Assembly: GCA_036563485.1 (NCBI GenBank)
Contig: DATCMI010000001.1
Coordinates: 1,799,501-1,863,500 of the forward strand
Source: Sphingomicrobium sp.
GTDB taxonomy: Bacteria; Pseudomonadota; Alphaproteobacteria; Sphingomonadales; Sphingomonadaceae
Reading direction: 5' to 3'
Length of the DNA: 64,000 nucleotides
Every line of letters begins with the position of its first letter. The first letter of the stretch is position 1. The notes under the pieces are model-generated. The model saw nothing but the letters and a program-made list of their open reading frames with translations. It ran no database searches and was not told the DNA's origin. A program made the translations under genes and the position numbers. Below are positions 9,200 to 16,974 of the stretch, in pieces.

Positions 9200-10386
9200 G
9201 CCGCTTCGGCAATGGCCGAAGCTACGATTCCTTCGAACGCTTCGCCGGTCGGAAAATTCGCACCAACCCATTGATCTTCGATGCGGCGCAAGGTCCGCGC
9301 GACGATCGGTCCCGCGGGCAGTCCGCGGGCGATGAGGGCCCCACCGCCAATCGGCAGGCGCGGCGGCTGCCACTCGCGAATGCGGCGGGCCTCATCCGCC
9401 CTGCCGGCGAGCAGCAGCAAATCCACCGCGCAATCCGGGCCAAGGCGGTAGGAGAGTGCTTCGGGCGAGGCTTCGTCATGCGGCTGCGCGACGCAGGAGA
9501 GCCGCTTGCGCGCCTTGTTGGACAGCTTGAGCCTAACAGCGACGCTCTCTGCGACTTGGGGGGCGCGCGGCAGCAAGGCTGAAAGACGGCGAAGGCCGCT
9601 CGGCTCGAGGCCTGCCCCTCTCTCCGCGGCGAGCAGTCGCTCGAGTTCTTCAACTCGGCCTGCCGAGATCTCTGGGAGCACGGGCTTGAGAATCTCGCGG
9701 GCCAGCATGGTGGCTACCGTCATGCTCGGGTCGGTAAGCGCAAGGAGCTTCAGCAACTCATCGGCTATCCGCTCGCGCGACAATGCCATCAGGTCGTTGG
9801 CGCGGGCGGTGCACGCGTCCAGCGCATCCTGGTCCGGCTCTCCAGCCCCGAAGCGGGCGTGAAAGCGGAAAAAGCGGAGAATTCGGAGATGATCCTCGGC
9901 GATGCGCTTGAGCGGGTCGCCGATGAAACGGACATGCCGCGCCCTCAGGTCGTCGAGGCCGCCAAAATAGTCGAACAGCTCGCCGCTCGCCGGATCGGCC
10001 GAGAGCGCATTGATGGTGAAATCGCGCCGGGCCGCGTCCTCCTTCCAGTCGTCGGTGAACGCGACCGTGGCCCGGCGTCCGTCCGTCGTCACGTCCCGGC
10101 GCAACGTAGTCACTTCATAAGGATGTCCGTCGCTGACGGCAGTGACGGTGCCGTGGTCGATGCCGGTCGGCACCGCCTTGATACGCGCTGCCTCGAGGCG
10201 GCTCACAACCTCGTCGGGTTGAAGCTTCGTAGCGAGGTCGACGTCGCTGACCGGCAAGTCGAGGAGTTCGTCGCGAACCGCACCCCCGACATAGCGGGTC
10301 AAGCCTTCGTCGCCGCCGAGCGCAGCGAGCAGCCGTTGCATGCCCGGCCGCGAGCGCCACTTGTCTGGATCAAGGCTCAGCTCCAC
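9196..10386 (-). CDS. cca: CCA tRNA nucleotidyltransferase / poly(A) polymerase family
   Basis: This class II nucleotidyltransferase adds or repairs the 3'-CCA end of tRNA. The active-site region is clear: YVGGAVRDELLDLPVSDVDL, with the two metal-binding Asp residues in the DVD motif, then RRDFTINALS and a GDPLKRIAEDHLRILRFFRF segment typical of the RNA-binding neck. I place the start at the GTG at 10386 (VELSLDPDKWRSRPG), which gives 396 residues and overlaps the end of the upstream Nudix gene by 10 nt; the frame extends to 10452 without a better start. The gene forms an operon with the Nudix and DUF1285 genes. Confidence 0.9.
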   Translation of the reverse strand: MELSLDPDKWRSRPGMQRLLAALGGDEGLTRYVGGAVRDELLDLPVSDVDLATKLQPDEVVSRLEAARIKAVPTGIDHGTVTAVSDGHPYEVTTLRRDVTTDGRRATVAFTDDWKEDAARRDFTINALSADPASGELFDYFGGLDDLRARHVRFIGDPLKRIAEDHLRILRFFRFHARFGAGEPDQDALDACTARANDLMALSRERIADELLKLLALTDPSMTVATMLAREILKPVLPEISAGRVEELERLLAAERGAGLEPSGLRRLSALLPRAPQVAESVAVRLKLSNKARKRLSCVAQPHDEASPEALSYRLGPDCAVDLLLLAGRADEARRIREWQPPRLPIGGGALIARGLPAGPIVARTLRRIEDQWVGANFPTGEAFEGIVASAIAEAA

Positions 10387-10961
10387 CGCAGCCTCCGCGA
10401 CAGGTTGACGAGCATCGCCGCGGTCGCGCCCCAGATTCTTCGCTCGCCCCACATGATCTCGTAATAGTGCCGCTCTCGTCCCTGGAACAGCGCGCTTCGC
10501 CGTTGCTGGTTCGCCGGATCCAGGACGAAGGCGAGCGGCGCTTCGAACAGGTCGGCGACCTCGCGTTCATGTGGCCGAAGTGGCAGCCCGGGCGGGATCA
10601 CCGCGACTACGGGCGTCACGATGTAGCCGGTTATGGTGCGATACTGGTCGACCTGGCCGACGACCTCCGCGGCTGAACGAGGGAGGTCGATCTCCTCATG
10701 GGCTTCGCGCAGCGCCGCGGCGACGGCGTCCTCACCATCGTCGATCCGTCCGCCCGGCAAAGCGATTTGACCGGCGTGCGTGCGCATGTCTGCGCGGCGA
10801 ACGGTCAGGATCAGCCCGGGATCGGGGCGATCGGTCACCGCCACCAGGACGGCAGCATGAACGGAGGCGTTGGCGCGGACCTCGACATCGTCGCCGCCGA
10901 TCAGGGGTCCTGGGCTTGGCTCGGCGAGGGAAGCGCGCAGCCGCTCGGCAATTCCGGTCAC
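10377..10961 (-). CDS. Nudix hydrolase, CoA pyrophosphatase type (NudL-like)
   Basis: The 194-residue protein has the extended motif of CoA pyrophosphatases, LTVRRADMRTHAGQIALPGG (52-71), followed by the Nudix box (GRIDDGEDAVAAALREAHEE, 71-90). The penultimate Gly of the box is Asp (EEIDL), a small departure. Such enzymes hydrolyse CoA derivatives to phosphopantetheine and 3',5'-ADP. The start is GTG at 10961, overlapping the TGA of the DUF1285 gene (GTGA), and its end overlaps cca, so the three genes are translationally coupled. Substrate preference is inferred only from the motif. Confidence 0.85.
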   Translation of the reverse strand: MTGIAERLRASLAEPSPGPLIGGDDVEVRANASVHAAVLVAVTDRPDPGLILTVRRADMRTHAGQIALPGGRIDDGEDAVAAALREAHEEIDLPRSAAEVVGQVDQYRTITGYIVTPVVAVIPPGLPLRPHEREVADLFEAPLAFVLDPANQQRRSALFQGRERHYYEIMWGERRIWGATAAMLVNLSRRLRWS

Positions 10962-11539
10962 GAAGCATCCAGGGGGAAGAAGTGCCCGCTGCTCCAGACG
11001 CCCGGCGGATCCGCGCCGTCGGCGAGAGCAAGTTCCGCGAGCTCGTAATAGACCGGCCGCGCGAGCTCGGCCTCAAGGCCGTGACGGACGAGCAGGCGGG
11101 GCGAGGGGCCTTGGTCTGTCTCGACGATCTGCAGGGGATGATCGGCGTCGAGGATCACCGCATCGCCGCTGTCCAGGCGGAAGGCGATTACACCGTCGCG
11201 GCCTTCGCCTTCGCTATGCAGTTCGACGGCGCGGAACGCGGTGCTCTCCACTTCGATGTCGAGCTTTTCGACTGGGGTGACGAGGACGTGACTGCCGTCC
11301 GCCTCGCGCCGTAGGATGGTCGAGAAGAGGCGGACCATCGCTTCCCGCTCGATCCGCCTTCCCTGATGGTACCAGGTGCCGTCCCGGGCGATCCGCATGC
11401 CGGATTGGCCGCAATGATCGGGGTTCCAGCGATCGACCGGCGGCAGGCGGCGCTCGTCGAGCAGCTGCTGAAGTTGCGAAAGGCTGACGCCTTGCAAGTC
11501 GATCGGTGGGCGGCTCTCGGGCACGGCTCCACTAGGCAC
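10958..11539 (-). CDS. DUF1285 domain protein
   Basis: About 193 residues with the DUF1285 pattern: NPDHCGQSGMRIARDGTWYH, then GRRIEREAMVRLFSTILRRE, VTPVEKLDIEVE and a C-terminal YYELAELAL. The function of this family is not established, though structures show a two-domain beta fold. The frame is open to 11632, but upstream residues look non-coding. I suggest GTG at 11539, or GTG at 11524, leaving room for a promoter shared with divergent folM. It is the first gene of the DUF1285-Nudix-cca operon, a conserved arrangement in sphingomonads as far as I know. Confidence 0.78.
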   Translation of the reverse strand: MPSGAVPESRPPIDLQGVSLSQLQQLLDERRLPPVDRWNPDHCGQSGMRIARDGTWYHQGRRIEREAMVRLFSTILRREADGSHVLVTPVEKLDIEVESTAFRAVELHSEGEGRDGVIAFRLDSGDAVILDADHPLQIVETDQGPSPRLLVRHGLEAELARPVYYELAELALADGADPPGVWSSGHFFPLDAS

Positions 11540-11603
11540 GCGAAGGCAGGCGAGGCAATCCAAAGCCTTGCGCGAGCGCCTCTGCTCGGTCAGTCGGTGG
11601 CGC

Positions 11604-12338
11604 ATGACGCCACAGCGCACCGCGATCGTCACCGGCGCTGCCCGACGGGTGGGGCGAGCGATCGCCGATGCCCTTCTCGCCGACGGGTGGGCCGTAGTCG
11701 CGCACGTGCATCATGAGAATGACGACGTGCCTGCCGGCGCGGCCAAGGGCGTCGCGGACCTTGTGGACCCTGGCTGTGCCGAAACGATCTTTGCGGCGGC
11801 GGAGGGGCTGCCGCCGGTGCGTTTGCTGGTGAACAATGCCGCGCGCTTCGCCTGGGACGGGTTTGGCGAGTTCAACGCTGGCGAGTTCGACACGCACATG
11901 GCGGTCAACGTGCGAGCGCCGGCGCTGCTGATCGAGCGCTTTGCGGCAGTGCAAGAGAATGAGCGGGATTCGCTGATCGTGAACATCCTGGACGCCAAGC
12001 TGGCCGCGCCGAACCCCGACTATCTCAGCTATACTCTGTCCAAGCAGGCGCTTGCCGGCTTGACCGAACTGGCGGCGCGCGCACTTGGGCCCCGCGGGAT
12101 CAGGGTCAACGCGATCGCGCCTGCGCTGATGCTTCAGTCGCCGGGGCAGAGCGAGGAGAATTTCAAAAGGATGCACGGCCACAATCCACTAGGGCGCGGC
12201 GTATCACCGGCGGAGGTCGTCGAGGCGCTGGGCTATTTCGTCGGGGCGCAGTGCGTCACCGGCCAGACCATTGTCATCGACGGTGGGCAGCGGTTCCTTG
12301 GGCTGGAGCGCGACGTACAGTTCATGGAGGGCGAATGA
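11604..12338 (+). CDS. Short-chain dehydrogenase, FolM-like (dihydromonapterin/dihydrofolate reductase type)
   Basis: The 244-residue Rossmann protein starts with TAIVTGAARRVGRAIADALL. The TGxxxRxG form, rather than TGxxxGxG, is typical of pteridine reductases and FolM. It keeps LVNNAARF and the catalytic YTLSK of the short-chain dehydrogenase family. Its stop overlaps the start of folB (ATGA), which supports a pterin/folate role. The ATG at 11604 is preferred over 11568 because the family N-terminus fits. Substrate specificity is inference from the motif and the folB neighbour. Confidence 0.82.
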   Translation: MTPQRTAIVTGAARRVGRAIADALLADGWAVVAHVHHENDDVPAGAAKGVADLVDPGCAETIFAAAEGLPPVRLLVNNAARFAWDGFGEFNAGEFDTHMAVNVRAPALLIERFAAVQENERDSLIVNILDAKLAAPNPDYLSYTLSKQALAGLTELAARALGPRGIRVNAIAPALMLQSPGQSEENFKRMHGHNPLGRGVSPAEVVEALGYFVGAQCVTGQTIVIDGGQRFLGLERDVQFMEGE

Positions 12339-12754
12339 GCGAGCCTAAGCTGGTGGGGCTGGTACCCGAGCGGCTGCGCGTCCGAAGCGCGCGTATCCTG
12401 CTGGAAGGCATGGAAGTGGTTACCGACATCGGCTTCCACGACTTCGAGGTCGGAGCGCCGCAGCGGCTGCTGGTGACGGTTGAAATCTGGCTTGAGGACA
12501 GGGACCTTCCGGCTGAAGACGATCCGGAGCTTGCCTGGAATTATGACTTCCTCCGCAGGGAGGTCGAAGAGGTTGCGAAAACCCGGCGATTCAACCTGCA
12601 GGAGACTTTCGCCCACGTGGTGTTCGAGCGTCTGGCTGCTTTCCGTGGTGTCCGGGATCTCAGGGTCCGCACGTCGAAGCCGGACGTCTATGCGGACGCG
12701 CAGGGCGTCGGTGTTGAAATTGCGTCCTTTTCCGGAGTTTGGCCCGACGCTTAG
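12335..12754 (+). CDS. folB: Dihydroneopterin aldolase
   Basis: FolB converts 7,8-dihydroneopterin to 6-hydroxymethyl-dihydropterin in folate synthesis. The 139-residue product has the FolB/FolX pattern: VRSARILLEGMEVVTDIGFH, then QRLLVTVEIWL, the YDFLRREVEEVA helix, the NLQETFAHVV segment with the conserved Glu, and the C-terminal VRTSKPDVYADAQGVGVEI. It starts inside the folM stop. The rest of the folate pathway is not adjacent; folC lies at 22.9 kb. Confidence 0.9.
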   Translation: MSEPKLVGLVPERLRVRSARILLEGMEVVTDIGFHDFEVGAPQRLLVTVEIWLEDRDLPAEDDPELAWNYDFLRREVEEVAKTRRFNLQETFAHVVFERLAAFRGVRDLRVRTSKPDVYADAQGVGVEIASFSGVWPDA

Positions 12755-12960
12755 ATGATGTTTGCGCGAAAGGGGGTTTCACGCCTTCCGCCTCTGGAAC
12801 AAAATCCGTTGCGCGGCCTTTGAGCCAGTTATAAGGAAGCGCGCTTGCCGCTGATGTCATGGTATTACATCGGCGGATCCAAGAAGCGGCAGGGCGCGCG
12901 TCGGAACGCCCAGTCTTGGCCGCGGGCAACCGCGGCGTGTCGAGGAGAATTGCGGGTTAA

Positions 12961-13641
12961 ATGTCCTACGCGCAACGCAAAGAGCTGACCGGCAACCGGA
13001 CGTTCTCGATCGTGATGACTGCTGCCGTCGTGGGCGGCCTGATGTATGCGATCGTGACCGGCCTTGCTTACCAGGTCATCAAGAAGACGGCTGAGGACCT
13101 CAAGGTCGTCGATATCGAGCAGCCGCCGCCCCCTCCGCCGGAGGAGCCGCCTCCCCCGCCGAAGGATATGCCCAAGGTCCCGCCGCCGCCGATGACGCCG
13201 CCGCCGGTGGTCAGGATCAATACGCCAGAGCCGCCGATCCGGACGGTCGAAGCGCCGCCGGTGCTTCCGCCGGTCGCTCCGCCGGTCATGTCGCCGCCCC
13301 GCCCGCCGGCGCCCCCGGCTCCGGCACCGGCGCCGCGCAAGGTCCAGTCGGCGCAGAGCTCGAAGGGTGACCTTCGCGGCCTGTTCACCGGCGATGACTA
13401 CCCTGCCGCAGCCATGTCTTCGGGTGCGGAGGGAACTGCCCAGGCGCAGCTGACGATTGGCGCTGACGGCCGCGTGACCGGGTGCAACATCATCCGTTCG
13501 GCCGGCAACGGTGCCCTGGATTCGGCGACCTGCAACATCCTGCGCCGCCGCGCCAAGTTTACCCCAGCGCGCGACAGCAACGGCAATGCGACGACGGATA
13601 CGATTACGACGCCGCCCATTACCTGGCGTCTCGAAGGCTAA
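12961..13641 (+). CDS. tonB: TonB-family energy transducer
   Basis: TonB carries energy from the inner-membrane ExbB/ExbD motor to outer-membrane TonB-dependent receptors. The 226-residue product has one N-terminal membrane anchor (about residues 15-38), a long Pro/Glu/Lys-rich linker (54-135) that spans the periplasm, and a C-terminal TonB domain (about 145-226; YPAAAM, GxDGRVTGCNIIRSAGNG). It is first in a tonB-exbB-exbD-exbD cluster with short gaps. The 206 bp upstream of it hold no gene and presumably the promoter; weak TATAAG-like boxes occur near 12831, but I cannot fix a promoter. Confidence 0.93.
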   Translation: MSYAQRKELTGNRTFSIVMTAAVVGGLMYAIVTGLAYQVIKKTAEDLKVVDIEQPPPPPPEEPPPPPKDMPKVPPPPMTPPPVVRINTPEPPIRTVEAPPVLPPVAPPVMSPPRPPAPPAPAPAPRKVQSAQSSKGDLRGLFTGDDYPAAAMSSGAEGTAQAQLTIGADGRVTGCNIIRSAGNGALDSATCNILRRRAKFTPARDSNGNATTDTITTPPITWRLEG

Positions 13642-13691
13642 TCACACTTTAGATCGTCTGAACCCAGATATTTTCAGAAGGAAGTTCGAGC

Positions 13692-14513
13692 ATGCAAGAA
13701 GCAGCACACGGTGGTGAGAGCCCTTATGGCCTCCTCCCGGCTCTCCAGCAGGGCGGTATCATCGCTTGGTCGGTGTTCATCATCCTCGTCGGAATGTCGA
13801 TTTTCTCATTCTACATTCTCTTTACGAAGCTGATGCAGCAGCAGAAGATCATCAGCCAGGGCCGCAAGGTCCGGTCCAGCTTCTGGAATTCCAGCAATCT
13901 GCGCGAAGCCGCGACGAAGCTGGATGACCGCAGCGCCTACCGCTCCATCGTCGACGACGCGCTCGTCGCCCAGGACCAGCACGGCAAGCTGACCGACCCG
14001 ATCGACCAGCATGACTGGATGGCCAACAGCCTGGCGCGCAGCCAGGGTGCGATCGGCGCCCGTCTCGGCGAAGGCCTGGCCTTCCTCGCGACCGTCGGTT
14101 CGACCGCGCCGTTCATCGGCCTGTTCGGTACCGTCGTCGGCATCTACCGCGCGCTGATCAAGATCGGTGCTGCTGGCCAGGCGTCGATCGACGCGGTCGC
14201 CGGCCCGGTCGGTGAGGCGCTCATCATGACCGCGCTCGGCCTGGTCGTCGCGGTTCCGGCTGTGCTTGCCTACAACTGGCTGATCCGCCGCAACAAGTCG
14301 ATCATGGAAGACCTCGCGGCCTTCACGAACGACCTTCACGGCTATCTGATGTCTGACGGCAAGGTGAAGCCGCAGCTCGGCGGCCGCACGGGTCCGGCCG
14401 TCAAGGAGACTGCCGCGACCAAGACTGGCGGAGCCCCGACGCAGCCGGGCAGCGAACCGCTTCGTACCGGCCGCACCCAGAGCTCCGCTCAGGCGACGCC
14501 GACCGTCAAGTAA
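13692..14513 (+). CDS. exbB: ExbB/TolQ-family proton channel protein
   Basis: The 273-residue product has an extended N-terminus, a first membrane helix (about 22-46), a cytoplasmic loop, and two further helices around 133-155 and 175-200. It has the family core FLATVGSTAPFIGLFGTVVG followed by IMTALGLVVAVPAVLAYN. The soluble C-terminal tail (230-273) is Thr/Gly/Pro-rich and disordered. AGGA lies nine nt before the ATG. It pairs with the two ExbD genes that follow to form the proton-driven motor for TonB. A 46-nt stem-loop separates it from the first exbD. Confidence 0.93.
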   Translation: MQEAAHGGESPYGLLPALQQGGIIAWSVFIILVGMSIFSFYILFTKLMQQQKIISQGRKVRSSFWNSSNLREAATKLDDRSAYRSIVDDALVAQDQHGKLTDPIDQHDWMANSLARSQGAIGARLGEGLAFLATVGSTAPFIGLFGTVVGIYRALIKIGAAGQASIDAVAGPVGEALIMTALGLVVAVPAVLAYNWLIRRNKSIMEDLAAFTNDLHGYLMSDGKVKPQLGGRTGPAVKETAATKTGGAPTQPGSEPLRTGRTQSSAQATPTVK

Positions 14514-14518
14514 GCAGC

Positions 14519-14564
14519 AAAACGGGCGGAGCCCGGCTCATGCAGCCGCGGTTCCGCCCCGTTT
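14519..14564 (+). other. Intercistronic stem-loop between exbB and exbD
   Basis: An imperfect inverted repeat pairs AAAACGGGCGGA (from 14519) with TTCCGCCCCGTTT (to 14564), with one bulged base, around a loop of about 20 nt. It is followed by GAAGCAGGA, not a U-run, so it is unlikely to be a full terminator. It could set the ExbB:ExbD ratio by partial termination or by protecting the exbB mRNA 3' end. Confidence 0.55.
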
Positions 14565-14587
14565 GAAGCAGGAAAGAAACCAGCCGT

Positions 14588-15070
14588 ATGGCAGGAACAG
14601 TAATCCAAGACGGCGATGAAGACGCCGCCATGTCGGACATCAACGTCGTTCCGTTGACCGACGTCATGCTGGTGCTTCTGATCATCTTCCTGATCACCGT
14701 GCCGGTCGTAGTCCAGCAGGTGCCCGTCGAAATTCCGAAGCTCCGCTATGAGCCGACGACGACCAAGCCGGAGAACGTCTCGCTGAGCGTTCGCAGCGGC
14801 CCTGGCGGTGCTTGCGAAGTCTACTGGCTGCTTGAGAAGGTCGACCAGAAGCAGCTGCTCGACAAAGCGGTCAAGAAGCTGGAAGACCAGATCAAGGCCG
14901 TCGGCGGCACCGCGAACATCACCGAAGACAATATGCCGGAAGCGCATATTCGTGGTGACGTGAACACCCAGTACAAGTGCATCGGTGCAGCGATCGTGAC
15001 GATGCAGGCAGCAGGTTTCCAGCGCGTCGGATTCATTTCCGAGCCGCCTGCGAACAACGCTGCAGGTTAG
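14588..15070 (+). CDS. exbD: ExbD/TolR-family biopolymer transport protein, copy 1
   Basis: The 160-residue protein has a short cytoplasmic N-terminus, one membrane helix with the essential protonated Asp (MSDINVVPLTDVMLVLLIIF, D25), and a periplasmic domain. The region around residues 60-80 contains a lone Cys (GGACEVYW), and another Cys occurs near the end (YKCIG), a pair that could form a disulfide; the second copy lacks both. It works with ExbB and TonB at the inner membrane. GGAAAG upstream acts as the ribosome binding site. Confidence 0.9.
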   Translation: MAGTVIQDGDEDAAMSDINVVPLTDVMLVLLIIFLITVPVVVQQVPVEIPKLRYEPTTTKPENVSLSVRSGPGGACEVYWLLEKVDQKQLLDKAVKKLEDQIKAVGGTANITEDNMPEAHIRGDVNTQYKCIGAAIVTMQAAGFQRVGFISEPPANNAAG

Positions 15071-15082
15071 GAGTAGCTCGCC

Positions 15083-15514
15083 ATGTCAATGCAGACCACT
15101 AGCGACAATAACAGCGGCGAGCCGATGCTGGACATCAACGTGACGCCGCTGATCGACGTCATGCTGGTTCTCCTGATCATGTTCATCATCACCCTGCCGA
15201 TCCAGACTCATGCCGTGAAGCTGGACCTGCCCCAGGCGACGAACGAGCCGCCGCCGCCCGTCGATCCGGTGAAGAACACGGTCGGCGTGACGGCGCAGGA
15301 CCAGATCACCTGGAACGGCAATCCGATCAACGCCGCCCAGCTGCGCGAATATCTCGACGTTACGCAGCAGATGAACCCGGTTCCCGAGCTGCACCTGCAG
15401 CCGGACGCGACTGCGCGCTACGAGACGGTTGACCAGGTGCTGGTCATCACCAAGCAGGCGCACGTCCAGAAGATGGGCTTCGTCGGCAACGAATATTACC
15501 AGAACGTCTTCTAA
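15083..15514 (+). CDS. exbD: ExbD/TolR-family biopolymer transport protein, copy 2
   Basis: A second ExbD paralogue, 143 residues, follows copy 1 after 12 nt. It has the same DINVTPLIDVMLVLLIMFII signature with Asp at position 25 and a shorter periplasmic domain ending QKMGFVGNEYYQNVF. Two ExbD paralogues in tandem are common in sphingomonads and xanthomonads, where one may be needed only for certain receptors. A strong terminator (15538-15566) closes the operon. Confidence 0.92.
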   Translation: MSMQTTSDNNSGEPMLDINVTPLIDVMLVLLIMFIITLPIQTHAVKLDLPQATNEPPPPVDPVKNTVGVTAQDQITWNGNPINAAQLREYLDVTQQMNPVPELHLQPDATARYETVDQVLVITKQAHVQKMGFVGNEYYQNVF

Positions 15515-15537
15515 GCGCGCGCGCTTAGAGGCGGAGA

Positions 15538-15566
15538 GGGCGGTTCCTTCGGGAGCCGCCCTTTTC
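15538..15566 (+). terminator. Rho-independent terminator of tonB-exbB-exbD-exbD
   Basis: A 10-bp stem (GGGCGGTTCC with GGAGCCGCCC, one G-U pair) around a TTCG tetraloop is followed by CTTTTC. It lies 24 nt after the second exbD stop codon. Confidence 0.85.
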
Positions 15567-15600
15567 ATATGTCCAGCATACTGGCGCTCGAGAAACTGCC

Positions 15601-16974
15601 ATGCCATTGCTCGCACCAATGAATGACCAGCGCCGCTTCGCCGTCGTCATCCTTGCCGCCGGGCAGGGCACGCGCATGCGCTCCGACACCCATAAGGTCT
15701 TGCACCCGATCGCCAGCAGGCCGCTGCTGCTCCACCTGCTCGACTGCGTCGATGCGCTCGGTGCCGAGAACAGGGTTGTCGTCGTCGGCAAGGGCCGCGA
15801 GCAGGTCGAGAAGGCGATCAACGGGCGCAACGTTTCGATTGCGATCCAAGCAGAGCAGAAGGGCACGGGTCATGCCGTGCAGCAGGCCGAGGAAGCACTC
15901 CGCGCCTATGACGGTCCGGTCATCATCCTCTACGGCGATACCCCATTCGTCGAAGCCGATACGTTGCGGCGGATGCTCGACCGCCTTGAAGGTGACGACG
16001 GCCCGGGCATCGTCGTGCTCGCCTCTCGGCCCGACGATCCGCTGAAGTACGGGCGCATCATCCTTGGCGAAGGGGACCGCATCGCCAAGATGGTCGAGTA
16101 TAAGGATGCGACCGAGGCAGAGCGCGCGGTGCGCTTGTGCAATTCGGGCATGATGGCCGTCCGCGGCCCGGACCTGTTCCGCTGGCTTACGAAGGTCGGC
16201 AACGACAATGCGGCGGGCGAATACTACCTCCCTGACATCGTCAACATCGCGGCTGCGGAGGGTCGCGAGGCGGTGGTGATTGAGGGCGATCCGTACGAGA
16301 CGGCGGGCGTGAACAGCCGCGCCGAGCTCGCACATCTGGAGCTGGAATGGCAGCGGCGCCGGCGCGAGCAGGTGCTCGACGAAGGCGCGACGTTGATCGA
16401 TCCGGAAAGCGTCTGGTTTGCCTACGACACCAAGCTCGGCCGCGACGTCACGGTCGAGCCGCACGTCGTCTTCGGTCCGGGGGTGCAGGTGGGCGACGGC
16501 GCGACCATCCATGCATTCAGCCATATCGAAGGAGCGAGCATCGGGGCGAAGGCGAGCATCGGCCCGTTCGCGCGGATCCGGCCCGGCACGCGGCTGGCCG
16601 AGCGGACCAAGGTCGGCAATTTTGTCGAGCTGAAAAAAGCGACGGTCGGCGAAGGCGCCAAGGTCAATCACCTGTCGTACGTCGGCGACACGGCGGTCGG
16701 CGCGCGCGCCAACATCGGCGCCGGCACGATCACCTGCAATTATGACGGCTTCGGCAAGTATCAGACCGACATTGGCGAGGGTGCGTTCATCGGCTCGAAC
16801 ACGGCGCTTGTTGCGCCGGTGAGGGTTGGTCAGGGGGCAATCGTCGGCGCCGGATCCGTGATCACGCGCGACGTGGAGCCGGATAGCCTGGCCGTCGAAC
16901 GCAATGAACAGAAGACGATCGCCGGCTGGGCGCGGCGGTTTCGTGAACGAATGACCGGGAAGGCGGCCGAGTAG
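15601..16974 (+). CDS. glmU: Bifunctional UDP-N-acetylglucosamine pyrophosphorylase / glucosamine-1-phosphate N-acetyltransferase
   Basis: GlmU catalyses the last two steps to UDP-GlcNAc, the precursor of peptidoglycan and lipid A. The 457-residue product has the N-terminal pyrophosphorylase motif (LAAGQGTRMRS, then KVLHPI), the YGDTPF and NSGMM segments, and a C-terminal left-handed beta-helix of hexapeptide repeats (from about residue 255). This part includes NFVELKKATVGEGAKVNHLSY-type active-site residues and GAGTITCNYDG. The start is ATG 15601, or ATG 15619 (MNDQRRF). It directly abuts glmS. Confidence 0.97.
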   Translation: MPLLAPMNDQRRFAVVILAAGQGTRMRSDTHKVLHPIASRPLLLHLLDCVDALGAENRVVVVGKGREQVEKAINGRNVSIAIQAEQKGTGHAVQQAEEALRAYDGPVIILYGDTPFVEADTLRRMLDRLEGDDGPGIVVLASRPDDPLKYGRIILGEGDRIAKMVEYKDATEAERAVRLCNSGMMAVRGPDLFRWLTKVGNDNAAGEYYLPDIVNIAAAEGREAVVIEGDPYETAGVNSRAELAHLELEWQRRRREQVLDEGATLIDPESVWFAYDTKLGRDVTVEPHVVFGPGVQVGDGATIHAFSHIEGASIGAKASIGPFARIRPGTRLAERTKVGNFVELKKATVGEGAKVNHLSYVGDTAVGARANIGAGTITCNYDGFGKYQTDIGEGAFIGSNTALVAPVRVGQGAIVGAGSVITRDVEPDSLAVERNEQKTIAGWARRFRERMTGKAAE

